64,000 nucleotides of DNA from Alkalihalobacillus deserti (GTDB lineage Bacteria; Bacillota; Bacilli; Bacillales; Bacillaceae_D). The notes beneath the pieces were generated by a model that was not told where the DNA came from, did not search any database, and was given only the letters and a program-made list of their open reading frames with translations. Position numbers and translations under genes: made by a program. Of the stretch, positions 56,628 to 64,000 are shown piece by piece. Position 1 is the stretch's first letter, and every line of letters begins with the position of its first letter. Where the stretch lies: contig NZ_JAJAFR010000004.1 in NCBI RefSeq assembly GCF_020734105.1, positions 357,023 through 421,022 on the forward strand. The letters are read 5' to 3'.

Positions 56628-56818
56628 GCAATGGCTCCGTTCGCTACTCGTCTTACTATGAGAAACTCACTCATTAAGACTTTTAAAGATGTAGCTATTG
56701 CTTAGAGTCTGTTCAAAACAACCATGTTTTAGCAAACACCACGATGAATGAAAGCTAGGACTAACGCCTTAGTTTTCGTATAAAAAGGAAAAAAACCTCC
56801 CTTTTTGAACAGACTCTA
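56628..56818 (-). repeat. Degenerate composite hairpin repeat, copy D
   Basis: Read leftward, an outer 16-bp inverted repeat TAGAGTCTGTTCAAAA (56703-56718) / TTTTGAACAGACTCTA (56803-56818) encloses an 84-bp loop. It is followed by GCAATAGCTAC and ends GAGTAGCGAACGGAGCCATTGC (56628-56701). The end motif matches copies A-C; the middle is diverged and its hairpin is weak. Confidence 0.6.
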
Positions 56819-56825
56819 ATAGAAG

Positions 56826-57464
56826 TTAATCCCATTCTTTCAGAAACTGTTGGACAAATTCTTCTAGGAATTGATGCCGCAACTGAGCACGTTTTTTTCC
56901 TTCTTCTGTATTCATTAAATCTTTTAGTTTCAAAAGCTTTTCATAAAAGTGACCAATTGCACTTGAGCGTCCATTGCGGTATTCTTCCATAGTAACGGAA
57001 TCTCTAATGGCTAAATTCGGATCGTACATCGGATCGCCTTTACTACCAGCGTAGATAAAGGTTCGTGCAACACCAATCGCACCAATGGCATCTAATCGAT
57101 CCGCATCTTGGACCACTTGGGCTTCAATCGTTGTGACAGGTTTGTTATTCCCACCTTTAAATGACATTGTAGTAATAATGGTTATGATATGTTGACGCTG
57201 TTCGGGAGTTGTTCCAATGGAAACTAACCATTGAGTTACTTGTTTTAAGCCTTCTTCTTCGCTCGCAACTACTTTATCATCAATTAAATCGTGAAGTAAT
57301 GCCGCTAACGTAACAATAAGTGCATTTGCCCCCTCTACGTTAGCTATTTCTCTAGCTTGTTTAGTTACGCGTCGGATATGATACCAGTCATGTCCTGTTC
57401 CTTCATTCTCTAGCTGGTCTTTGACCCATTTTTCAGTTTTTTGAATCATTGTTAACTCGTTCAT
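56826..57464 (-). CDS. HD superfamily phosphohydrolase (YpgQ/YedJ-like)
   Basis: A 212-residue HD-domain protein. The ATG at 57464 (MNELTMIQK) has AAAGGA about 9 bases upstream; a longer frame begins 24 codons earlier. Metal residues are in GHDWYHIRRVTKQ (H), ALIVTLAALLHDLIDDKV (HD) and VVQDADRLDAIGAIGVARTF (D). RSAIGHFYEKLLKLKDLMNT is typical of the YedJ/YpgQ group, which includes pyrophosphatase-type dNTPases. It overlaps the 3' end of the upstream helicase gene by 32 bp. Confidence 0.88.
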   Translation of the reverse strand: MNELTMIQKTEKWVKDQLENEGTGHDWYHIRRVTKQAREIANVEGANALIVTLAALLHDLIDDKVVASEEEGLKQVTQWLVSIGTTPEQRQHIITIITTMSFKGGNNKPVTTIEAQVVQDADRLDAIGAIGVARTFIYAGSKGDPMYDPNLAIRDSVTMEEYRNGRSSAIGHFYEKLLKLKDLMNTEEGKKRAQLRHQFLEEFVQQFLKEWD

Positions 57465-59820
57465 TTGATAAATTCCTTTCTCTACCAGTTGTTTTTGAAG
57501 TTTGTTTAGGAGCTTGTCGTTGTATTTCACGTACAAAGCGAGATCGGAATGCCTTCTTTCCTCGTCTCATGATAGGAACCGAAATGCGTAAGCTTTCTTC
57601 AGCTCGTGTCATTGCAACATACATAAGACGTCTTTCTTCCTCTAACGGTTTATCATCTCCTTCACGCCAAGCTTCAAGAGCATAGTCATGAGGTAAACCT
57701 CCTTCTACAGCACTTAGTATATAGACATGTTTAAACTCTAAACCTTTTGCACGGTGGATGGTCATTAGTTGTGCTGAGTCGCCATGGGCCTTTTGGTTAC
57801 GGAGTTCTTCATATTTAATTGTCATATGATCAATATAATCTAAAAAATCTCCAATCGTTAAATGAAGTTTCGCAGCCACTTTTAAGTCGCGAACATCATC
57901 TGATCCACGTTCCATTTTATTTCCTTCATTGCCTTGCTTTTTTACATAGTCATTGAATCCCATTTCTTGTTCAATAAATGTAATAGCATCAATAGGCTTT
58001 TTTGATTTCAGTTGTTTAAACTTCCTAGGTAGGGATTCAAGTTTTTTAGATTGAAACGTTTTTAGCCCTTGAATATAAGGGAGGGCATCTACATAAGAGC
58101 AATCATTTGTTATGCTTGCTGCTTTTACTTCTTGTAAAGTTTGTTGTTTTAAAAATAAAGCACCAATTAAATCACTCAATGCCTGACTATCATCTGGGTT
58201 TATCCCTAAACGGAGAAAAGCTAAAATTTTTCTTACTGCTTTTCTACGATAAAAAGATTCTCCATCAGCGTCTAATTGAAAAGGAATACTAGATGAAACA
58301 AAGCGCTCAATCGTTGCACGTGCTGAAGTGTTTGTTCGAAATAAAACCGCGAAGTCAGATGGTGAAGCCCCTGCTTCAATTTGCCTTTTTATATCTGTTA
58401 CAATCATGGTCGCTTCCTCTTCTTCATCATAAGGATAAAATAACAGAGGTGGACAGCCGGAAGATGTTTGGGCAAGCAGTTGTTTAGAATAGCGGTCTCG
58501 ATTTGTATGAATAACATTATTAGCAGACGCTACAATCTCGTGTGATGAACGATAATTTTCATTAAGAATGACCGTTTTTGTATGAGGATAACGATTCTTG
58601 AAATTCAAGATATAAGAAGGATCACTTCCTCGAAAAGCATAAATAGATTGATCATCGTCTCCCACGACACATAAATTTTTTGTTCGATCGCTTAACATCG
58701 AAATAAGCTCAACTTGTACTTTATTAATGTCTTGATACTCATCAACAGATACATAGGAAAAGCGTTGTTGGTATCTTTTTAATAAGAGGTCGTTTAGATT
58801 TAAAAGCTCGTATAAGCCAAGCAACATATCATCAAAGTCAAAAGCATTCTTCACTAATCTCATTTGTTCGTAACGCTTGTACAAATAAGCAACACGTTCT
58901 TCCCAAACATCCTTCGTTTTGACTTGTTCTGGTGATAAAAGGTGATTTTTCCACCAGCTAATTTGGGTTAACGCTTGATCGAAGGCAAAGTCTTTCTCAT
59001 CTAAGTCAATTTCACGACCAGCCTCTTTTATCATTGCTTGTCTTTGCCAATCTTGTTTCAATAAATTTGTAGGTGCCCATTTTTCGGGTTCATGGTGCAT
59101 AAGCATTTTATAAAATATACTGTGAAACGTACCAATCATTAATTGATTAAGTGTACGCGGATCAAGACCAGGATAAAGTCGCATTCTTTCTTTCATTTCT
59201 TTTGCGGCTTTTGCTGTGAATGTAACGAGAATCATTTCTTTAGGAGAATAGTTTTGTTCTGTAAGCATGTAAGCGGTTCGAGTTGTAAGGACCCTTGTTT
59301 TTCCACTTCCTGCCCCGGCGAGGATAAGTAAAGGTCCTTCCGTTGTTTGGACAGCTTGCCACTGGTTATTATCTAGAAAGATCCCATTCTCGGACAGTGT
59401 TTTTCTATAGCTGTGTACTTCGCTTGTATTCATTTTTGGTTCATTCTTAAAAGGAGGAATGGCTCTTACGTCCTCAGGCTTCTTCCATATTTCAGGTTCA
59501 TTTAGTGAAGAAGTTGTTATCGCTCTTCGTTTCGGTAACTGAAAGCCAGAATTAGACTTTTCGTCTATTTCTTGTTCGTCCTTTTGCATTATTTTGCTCA
59601 TTTTCTTCTCCATCAAAGTGGCGGCATCTATACATTCTTTTGTAGGTCGTAAGTGATTGAACGAAGGTGGCGTTAAAATACCTAGTTCCATCCGTAATGG
59701 AGAATGGCAATGTATACAAGTGACCTTTTGTCGAATACTAGCCATATACAATTGTTGCCAGGTTTCACGTTCGCAGCTAGGAAGGTAAATTAGTTTGTCT
59801 TGATGATAAGCCACTTGCAT
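57433..59820 (-). CDS. UvrD/Rep-type ATP-dependent helicase (YjcD-like)
   Basis: A 795-residue SF1 helicase. Walker A is in LLILAGAGSGKTRVLTTRTAYM (about 168-180), and motif II is VDEYQDINKVQ. VGDDDQSIYAFRGSD, LNENYRSSHEIV, MTIHRAKGLEFKHVY and RRLMYVAMTRAEE are motifs III to VI. The N-terminal 65 residues carry a small Cys-x-x-Cys unit (CIHCHSPLRM), in keeping with YjcD rather than PcrA/UvrD. It unwinds DNA 3' to 5' in repair or conflict resolution (family knowledge). GAGAGGGG precedes the ATG. Confidence 0.92.
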   Translation of the reverse strand: MQVAYHQDKLIYLPSCERETWQQLYMASIRQKVTCIHCHSPLRMELGILTPPSFNHLRPTKECIDAATLMEKKMSKIMQKDEQEIDEKSNSGFQLPKRRAITTSSLNEPEIWKKPEDVRAIPPFKNEPKMNTSEVHSYRKTLSENGIFLDNNQWQAVQTTEGPLLILAGAGSGKTRVLTTRTAYMLTEQNYSPKEMILVTFTAKAAKEMKERMRLYPGLDPRTLNQLMIGTFHSIFYKMLMHHEPEKWAPTNLLKQDWQRQAMIKEAGREIDLDEKDFAFDQALTQISWWKNHLLSPEQVKTKDVWEERVAYLYKRYEQMRLVKNAFDFDDMLLGLYELLNLNDLLLKRYQQRFSYVSVDEYQDINKVQVELISMLSDRTKNLCVVGDDDQSIYAFRGSDPSYILNFKNRYPHTKTVILNENYRSSHEIVASANNVIHTNRDRYSKQLLAQTSSGCPPLLFYPYDEEEEATMIVTDIKRQIEAGASPSDFAVLFRTNTSARATIERFVSSSIPFQLDADGESFYRRKAVRKILAFLRLGINPDDSQALSDLIGALFLKQQTLQEVKAASITNDCSYVDALPYIQGLKTFQSKKLESLPRKFKQLKSKKPIDAITFIEQEMGFNDYVKKQGNEGNKMERGSDDVRDLKVAAKLHLTIGDFLDYIDHMTIKYEELRNQKAHGDSAQLMTIHRAKGLEFKHVYILSAVEGGLPHDYALEAWREGDDKPLEEERRLMYVAMTRAEESLRISVPIMRRGKKAFRSRFVREIQRQAPKQTSKTTGRERNLSNERVNNDSKN

Positions 59821-59935
59821 AATAGGTTCCCCTCTCTAAATACATCTTCTCCTATCGTAGCAAATTTTGTCGCCTATGTGTGTTACTTTTCATATAAAAG
59901 AGATATAGCTAATAAAAGAGAAAGGGGGAGATGCT

Positions 59936-60130
59936 ATGATTTCATTTCTTATTTTAGGTTGCCTAGTTACCATTGGATCATTAGCTTTTTTTCTAGTTGG
60001 GTTGATTGAGCAGGGACAATTCCTTTTCGGTCCTTTTATCGCTACGATTATTGCGATAAACTTTGTGCTCATTAGTTTTATACAGGTAAAACGAGAACGT
60101 GAAGAAAACAATGGGAGAAGGACGTCTTGA
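59936..60130 (+). CDS. Small two-helix membrane protein, 64 residues
   Basis: ATG at 59936 with AAAGGGGGA 6 bases upstream. Two hydrophobic helices (about 3-23 and 29-49) flank a short polar loop, and the C-terminus is basic and polar (VKREREENNGRRTS). It is divergent from the helicase gene. No family recognised. Confidence 0.65.
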   Translation: MISFLILGCLVTIGSLAFFLVGLIEQGQFLFGPFIATIIAINFVLISFIQVKREREENNGRRTS

Positions 60131-60249
60131 AATAGATCAGTATGTCAAAGTGATAGAGTTATTTTTTTATGTTGAATAGGAAGTAAAAGGTTGATTCGTT
60201 GACTTGGTATAGTTTTCCACAAATAGAAAGGGAATGAAATGAAGAAAAA

Positions 60250-60461
60250 ATGGGGCAATGTCAATTATGAGAACGGAAAGAAGTGGTGTTAACGATACAT
60301 CATTTAACACCAAGGGAGGAAGGGGGGAGTCACCTTCCGACTGCCGGCTTTGTATCCCTTGCCATAAACAAATTCATGCGCTCTATCCAAATGAAGAATT
60401 AGCAATTCGTCTCATGACGTTGGAAAGACTAAAAGATGACGAAGAGTTAAAAAATATATAA
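60250..60461 (+). pseudogene. Disrupted HNH endonuclease (YisB-like)
   Basis: From ATG 60250 the frame reads MGQCQL, a TGA at 60268-60270 where a Cys would be expected, then ERKEVVLTIHHLTPREEGG...HLPTA. After about 60340 the reading shifts frame and continues LCIPCHKQIHALYPNEELAIRL to 60461. Together these give a complete small HNH nuclease (His-His, C-x-x-C zinc pairs) broken by one nonsense change and one frameshift. The second part alone forms an open frame from 60258. Either a decayed gene or sequence errors. Confidence 0.75.
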
Positions 60462-60530
60462 AATGGATACAAAAGCGGTCCCCAAAAAATTTTTATCAGA
60501 ACTCATAAATCAAATGAAAGAAAATTAAAA

Positions 60531-61046
60531 TCAAGAAGGTGATTTCCGTTGCACGCGGACATATGTGGGGTGGTGTTTAATTTTGGCGCGAACATCTTCA
60601 AGATCGGACGTACAATGAGGGCATCTTGTTGCTTTATAAGCTATTGATTGGCAGCAATGAGGGCATATTTTTGTTTTCATGTTTAATAAGGGATCTTCCT
60701 GTGGTCTGCGAATACGATTAATTTGCCTTACAAATAAAAAAAGGACGAATGCAACAATAGCAAAGTGAACAGCATGATTCAGAAAAGTTCCGTAATTTAA
60801 CATAGGTATGCCTGCTTCTTCTGCATCAGCAAAGGTGTCAAAGCGGCGGTTTGATAAATTGATATATAAATTTGAGAAATCAACCTGTCCGAACATTAAG
60901 CTAAAGGGTGGCATAATGATATCATCTACTAGAGATTCAACAATCTTCGCGAATGTAGTACCGATAATAACCCCTATACTCATATCAATTACATTTCCTC
61001 TTACTGCAAATTCTTTAAACTCGCTTAAAATTCTAATTTCAATCAC
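60531..61046 (-). CDS. mscL: Large-conductance mechanosensitive channel with zinc-ribbon tail
   Basis: MscL opens a wide pore under membrane tension to release solutes in osmotic down-shock. Residues 1-115 are MscL: SEFKEFAVRGNVIDMSIGVIIGTTFAKIVESLVDDIIMPP (first helix) and FAIVAFVLFLFVRQINRI (second helix). Residues 127-146 form an unusual C-terminal zinc ribbon (CPHC at 128-131 and CPHC at 142-145, plus Cys132), followed by a basic tail. Typical MscL is near 130-140 residues. The GTG at 61046 overlaps its weak GAAGGTGA site, so the exact start is uncertain. Confidence 0.88.
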   Translation of the reverse strand: MIEIRILSEFKEFAVRGNVIDMSIGVIIGTTFAKIVESLVDDIIMPPFSLMFGQVDFSNLYINLSNRRFDTFADAEEAGIPMLNYGTFLNHAVHFAIVAFVLFLFVRQINRIRRPQEDPLLNMKTKICPHCCQSIAYKATRCPHCTSDLEDVRAKIKHHPTYVRVQRKSPS

Positions 61047-61131
61047 CTTCTCTACTTAGGAGTTGAGTTTTTTATGAAGGAGCATGTCTATGTTTCAACC
61101 CTATGCGTGAAGGCGATTTTTATTCTTAATA

Positions 61132-61173
61132 AAAAGAACGAGCTTAAGTTAGAAAACTTAAGCTCGTTCTTTT
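61132..61173 (-). terminator. Terminator of tRNA-Gln
   Basis: AAAAGAACGAGCTTAAGTT / AACTTAAGCTCGTTCTTTT, a perfect 19-bp stem with AGAA loop, followed by TTTTT on the minus strand. Confidence 0.92.
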
Positions 61174-61179
61174 GATTTA

Positions 61180-61251
61180 CTGGGCTAGCTGGATTCGAAC
61201 CAACGCATGACGGAGTCAAAGTCCGTTGCCTTACCGCTTGGCTATAGCCCA
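61180..61251 (-). tRNA. tRNA-Gln (UUG anticodon)
   Basis: A 72-nt cloverleaf. The acceptor stem is TGGGCTA/TAGCCCA. The anticodon stem ACGGA/TCCGT carries loop CTTTGAC, giving anticodon TTG at 61217-61219. The T arm has GGTTCGAATCC. The discriminator is G and no 3' CCA is encoded. A strong terminator follows. CCA must be added after transcription. Confidence 0.95.
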
Positions 61252-61300
61252 TCGATAATCGTTAGTATGACCAATTAGAAATGTTTTATTCGAAAAAAAT

Positions 61301-61334
61301 TTTTATGGGACTAGAAGTTTTATGGGACTAGAAG
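61301..61334. repeat. Perfect 17-bp tandem duplication
   Basis: TTTTATGGGACTAGAAG occurs twice in a row (61301-61317, 61318-61334), between the tRNA-Gln 5' end and comGA. Confidence 0.9.
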
Positions 61335-61459
61335 ATGAGAGACTAACATCTCAATAAACCTATTTTAAACAATGAGAAAAAAATTATGCAGCAGAGAAGG
61401 ATTTTTTCTTCGAATGTTGAAATATTAGTGGTAGATTGAACAAAGGAGTGATGAGGTAT

Positions 61460-62509
61460 ATGTATGATATTGAGCTGTATAGTCAGCAGCTGATCAATGA
61501 AGCAGTTCAGATGAAGGCAACAGATCTTCATTTTATCCCTGATGATAGTCAATGGTTGCTGACTTATCGAGTAAGTGGCCAAATGGAGCCGTGGAAAAAA
61601 TTAAATCCTAGGTTGGCTGAACGCTTAATAAGTCATTTTAAGTACCGGTCAGGTATGGACATTGGAGAACGACGTAAACCTCAAAGTTCTTCAATGATGC
61701 ATGTGAAGCAAGACGCTACTTTTGCCCTTCGACTTTCTACTCTTCCTACGAAAAGCAACGAAAGCTTAGCTATTAGAATTCTCCCTTATTTTTCTTCACA
61801 AACACTCTCATCCCTATCTATTCTTCATAGCAATGCTAAAATACTTCAGGATGTTACATCAATGACTCAAGGACTTTGTTTAATTTCAGGTCCAACCGGT
61901 TCTGGAAAGACAACAACCTTATATACCATTATTGAACAAATCGTACGCCAGGGAGGAAAGACCATCATTACAATTGAAGATCCTGTAGAACGAATCATTC
62001 CATATGTCGTTCAAGTAGAGGTGAATGTGAAAACGGGGTTAACCTTTAATTCACTTTTAAGTGCTTGTCTAAGGCATGATCCTGATGTTATTTTGATTGG
62101 TGAAATAAGAGATGAGGTAAGCGCCGCACTAGCTATTAGAGCTTCTTTAACAGGCCATGTTGTGTTAGCGACTGTCCATGCACAGGATTGTTACACAGCT
62201 TTACTAAGAATGATTGATTTGGGAGTTTCGCGTTTTGACTTAATGCAATGTTGTAAATTAATTTTATCTCAAAGAATAGTTAATACAAAATGTCCACTTT
62301 GTCAGGGGAGTTGTCATTTAATCTGTCGAAGAAGTAGACAGATGTCAAGAGCTGCAATTTTTGAAATTCTAAAAGGTGAACAACTTAAAAATTGTATTTC
62401 ATCACAAACAAATATTACAAAAGGCTTTTTATATGAAATAAACAAAGCTTGGGCATTAGGTTATATTGAAGAAGAAGAATGGAAGAGAGTTGCCTATGAA
62501 GTATTTTAG
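61460..62509 (+). CDS. comGA: Competence pilus ATPase ComGA
   Basis: ComGA is the type IV pilus-like assembly ATPase needed for DNA uptake. The ATG at 61460 (MYDIELYSQQ) matches homologue starts; AGGAG lies about 10 bases upstream. The 349 residues have LISGPTGSGKTTTLYTIIEQ (Walker A), ITIEDPVE (Asp box) and DVILIGEIRDEVSAALAIRAS (Walker B). TGHVVLATVHAQ and a Cys group CPLCQGSCHLIC follow. It overlaps comGB by 14 bp. Confidence 0.95.
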   Translation: MYDIELYSQQLINEAVQMKATDLHFIPDDSQWLLTYRVSGQMEPWKKLNPRLAERLISHFKYRSGMDIGERRKPQSSSMMHVKQDATFALRLSTLPTKSNESLAIRILPYFSSQTLSSLSILHSNAKILQDVTSMTQGLCLISGPTGSGKTTTLYTIIEQIVRQGGKTIITIEDPVERIIPYVVQVEVNVKTGLTFNSLLSACLRHDPDVILIGEIRDEVSAALAIRASLTGHVVLATVHAQDCYTALLRMIDLGVSRFDLMQCCKLILSQRIVNTKCPLCQGSCHLICRRSRQMSRAAIFEILKGEQLKNCISSQTNITKGFLYEINKAWALGYIEEEEWKRVAYEVF

Positions 62510-63545
62510 AAAACGTCCCCATGATAAAAAACATCTTCGAACTGTAGCAACTTCGTTTATTCGGATTGGTCGATTACTAGAACAAGGTTACCCTCTTGAG
62601 ACGGCTTTACGATTTATTCAACTTCATGTAGGGATAAAAATAAAAGAACAGATAGAACAAGTCTTGTTACATTTAAAAGAAGGTCATCCTGTTCATGAAG
62701 CTTGCCAATCATTTGAAATCCCTAATAGTATAAAATCCTTCCTTTATTTCTACGAACAACAAGGTCAACTAGCACAAGGTTTTAATCAGGCGGGGATGTT
62801 ACTAAACCATCGTGAAAAAATCATTACTGAATTAACTAAACTACTCCGTTATCCTCTCACACTCTTGCTTCTTTGTGGACTGGTACTTATTTTGATGTTT
62901 CAATTTGTATTCCCTCATTTTCGCTCTATTTTTACAATGATGTCAGAATCTCCTCCTTTATTTACAAAAATGTTTATGCAGTTCCTTTTCCAGCTCCCTT
63001 ACTTCATGATAATTGGTTTAGTCGTATTGTTGTTTTCTGCTCTATTTATTAGATTTAAGATGAAAAAATGGTCAGTTAGTGAAAGAATTATGAAATTGCT
63101 CAACGTACCCTTTTGTAAAAATCATGTTCAGATAATCATTTCCTATTTTTTTTCTTTACAACTAGGAAAGTTACTTAGTGCTGGTCTGACTTTGCAAGAA
63201 GCCCTATTACAATTTGAGAAACAAGAGTATGTATCATTTCTACAACTAGAATGTATGCAAATATCAAGTGAACTGCAAAAGGGTCGCCCTTTTAGGGAAA
63301 TTTTAAAGGAGAAAGCATTCTTTTGTGATGAATTATCAGTCGTTGTTGATAACGGTGAAAAGACGGGTTATTTAGCTGGCGATCTTGAACATTACAGTGA
63401 CATTTTATTTCAAGAACTCGAAGATTCTCTTCAAAAAGGACTCAGGATGATTCAACCAATGCTCTTTTTAATGATTGGTGGATTTATTTTTCTTTTATTT
63501 ATTGCTACTATGCTTCCTATGTTTCAGATGATTGGAGCCCTTTAG
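62496..63545 (+). CDS. comGB: Competence pilus membrane protein ComGB
   Basis: ComGB is the polytopic inner-membrane base of the competence pilus (T2SF family). The ATG at 62496 (MKYFRKRPHDK) overlaps the comGA end, with AAGAGAG about 6 bases upstream. It has 349 residues with three main membrane helices near 125-145, 170-190 and 325-347. GHPVHEACQSF and GKLLSAGLTLQEAL are conserved T2SF segments. Normally comGC (pilin) follows; here the rRNA operon promoters do. Confidence 0.94.
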   Translation: MKYFRKRPHDKKHLRTVATSFIRIGRLLEQGYPLETALRFIQLHVGIKIKEQIEQVLLHLKEGHPVHEACQSFEIPNSIKSFLYFYEQQGQLAQGFNQAGMLLNHREKIITELTKLLRYPLTLLLLCGLVLILMFQFVFPHFRSIFTMMSESPPLFTKMFMQFLFQLPYFMIIGLVVLLFSALFIRFKMKKWSVSERIMKLLNVPFCKNHVQIIISYFFSLQLGKLLSAGLTLQEALLQFEKQEYVSFLQLECMQISSELQKGRPFREILKEKAFFCDELSVVVDNGEKTGYLAGDLEHYSDILFQELEDSLQKGLRMIQPMLFLMIGGFIFLLFIATMLPMFQMIGAL

Positions 63546-63563
63546 CTAGGTTTAAGTATTTAA

Positions 63564-63598
63564 GGACAGTCTTCCGTTCGAGAGAAGCTGTCCTTTAA
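63564..63598 (+). terminator. Hairpin after comGB
   Basis: AAGGACAG pairs with CTGTCCTT across an 18-base loop, followed by TAAAG rather than a T run. It may end the shortened com transcript before the rRNA promoters. Confidence 0.5.
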
Positions 63599-63635
63599 AG
63601 TGTTTATCAAATTCTATTTTTATTTATAAAAGTAG

Positions 63636-63665
63636 TTGCATATATTAACTCATATGTGTTATATT
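63636..63665 (+). promoter_or_regulatory. rRNA operon promoter P1
   Basis: TTGCAT (63636-63641), a 17-bp spacer and TTATAT (63659-63664; TATATT if spaced by 18) lie upstream of the 16S gene. Confidence 0.65.
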
Positions 63666-63709
63666 ATTACTTGTCGCTGATGAAGCGGAAAAACATTTCG
63701 AAAAAGATG

Positions 63710-63739
63710 TTGACTTTTATTGAGTTCAAATGTTATGAT
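63710..63739 (+). promoter_or_regulatory. rRNA operon promoter P2 and leader
   Basis: TTGACT (63710-63715), an 18-bp spacer and TATGAT (63734-63739) form a second promoter. The leader contains TTCTTTGAAAACTGAAC, common before 16S genes in bacilli. Tandem promoters are typical of rrn operons. Confidence 0.75.
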
Positions 63740-63886
63740 ATAAAAGTTGCTTTTTCGATAAGAGTTCTTTGAAAACTGAACAAAAGCCAAGCGAAAAGAG
63801 AAAACATAATTTTCTCGTCAATTTTAAGTGATTTAGTAAAATCACAACGTATCGTTAGCGGTACAGTTTGAGTACAAATCAAGCAC

Positions 63887-64000
63887 TTTTATGGAGAGTT
63901 TGATCCTGGCTCAGGACGAACGCTGGCGGCGTGCCTAATACATGCAAGTCGAGCGAACTAATTAAGAGCTTGCTCTTATGAGGTTAGCGGCGGACGGGTG
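63887..64000 (+). rRNA. rrs: 16S ribosomal RNA, 5' part
   Basis: The conserved 16S start GAGAGTTTGATCCTGGCTCA is at about 63894, followed by GGACGAACGCTGGCGGCG and the V1 region. The gene continues past the window. The 5' boundary is set from homologues and could differ by a few bases. Confidence 0.97.

Noticed and set aside
60268..60270. TGA read as selenocysteine in the HNH gene
   Set aside because: A frameshift lies downstream in the same gene and no SECIS-like hairpin is seen, so decay or sequence error is simpler.
61280..61310. ComK boxes upstream of comGA
   Set aside because: An A-run/T-run (AAAAAAATTTTT) is present, but I could not find a correctly spaced second box.

Overview
The window is a low-GC Gram-positive chromosome segment from an endospore-forming member of Bacillaceae. 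I infer this from the complete gerP germination cluster with a SigK-type promoter, a CotO-like coat protein, FapR operators on fatty-acid genes, Spx/MecA/SpxH (YjbH) proteolysis control, comG and comC-type competence genes, and strong AGGAGG-type ribosome binding sites. Gene order closely follows the fabHA-fabF / yjaZ-yjbA-trpS / yjbC-spx-yjbE-mecA-coiA-pepF-yjbH...prpE-yjbQ-fabI block of Bacillus subtilis, with several insertions. An alkaliphile or halophile relative of Bacillus is plausible but not shown by the sequence.

Region by region. 1-2.95 kb: fabH-fabF behind a FapR operator. 2.95-14 kb: an accessory block with an LCP-family cell-wall ligase, a CoA-transferase, a DHH-CBS-nucleotidyltransferase (A-adding type), an acetyltransferase, a LysM cell-wall hydrolase, pantothenate kinase and topoisomerase III. 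13.9-16.4 kb: an Hsp20-like gene and gerPF-E-D-C-B-A on the minus strand. 16.5-20 kb: YjaZ-like metalloprotease, YjbA, trpS. 20-31 kb: lipid glycosyltransferase, an aldolase/dehydrogenase pair, a lipid kinase, thioredoxin-like protein, a cation exchanger under a yybP-ykoY (Mn2+) riboswitch, HD hydrolase, hemolysin III, and a secreted glycosidase-like protein. 31-37.8 kb: yjbC, an inserted RND efflux operon, spx and a TerC protein. 38-54.9 kb: mecA, cardiolipin synthase, coiA, pepF, spxH, truncated globin, cwlQ, CYTH protein, yjbL, relQ, NAD kinase, pseudouridine synthase, prpE, K+/H+-type antiporter and fabI (second FapR operator). 54.9-64 kb: coat-like genes, HD hydrolase, UvrD-type helicase, a broken HNH gene, a zinc-ribbon MscL, tRNA-Gln, comGA-comGB and the start of an rRNA operon.

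How the genes connect: fabH, fabF and fabI are two FapR-controlled loci of one pathway. Spx, SpxH and MecA form the ClpXP/ClpCP-linked stress and competence network, next to coiA and comGAB. The germination and coat genes reflect late mother-cell expression.

The least explained structure is a dispersed intergenic repeat (four copies, near 54-157, 25548-25674, 36953-37081 and 56628-56818). Each copy has a long inverted repeat whose sequence differs between copies, then a conserved GC-rich core; three of the four cores also hold a second hairpin whose arms change together. Other points for a second look are the comGAB/rRNA junction (comGC onward absent), the zinc-ribbon MscL, the Mn2+ riboswitch on a CaCA exchanger, a palindrome before spx, and several very small reading frames with good ribosome binding sites.
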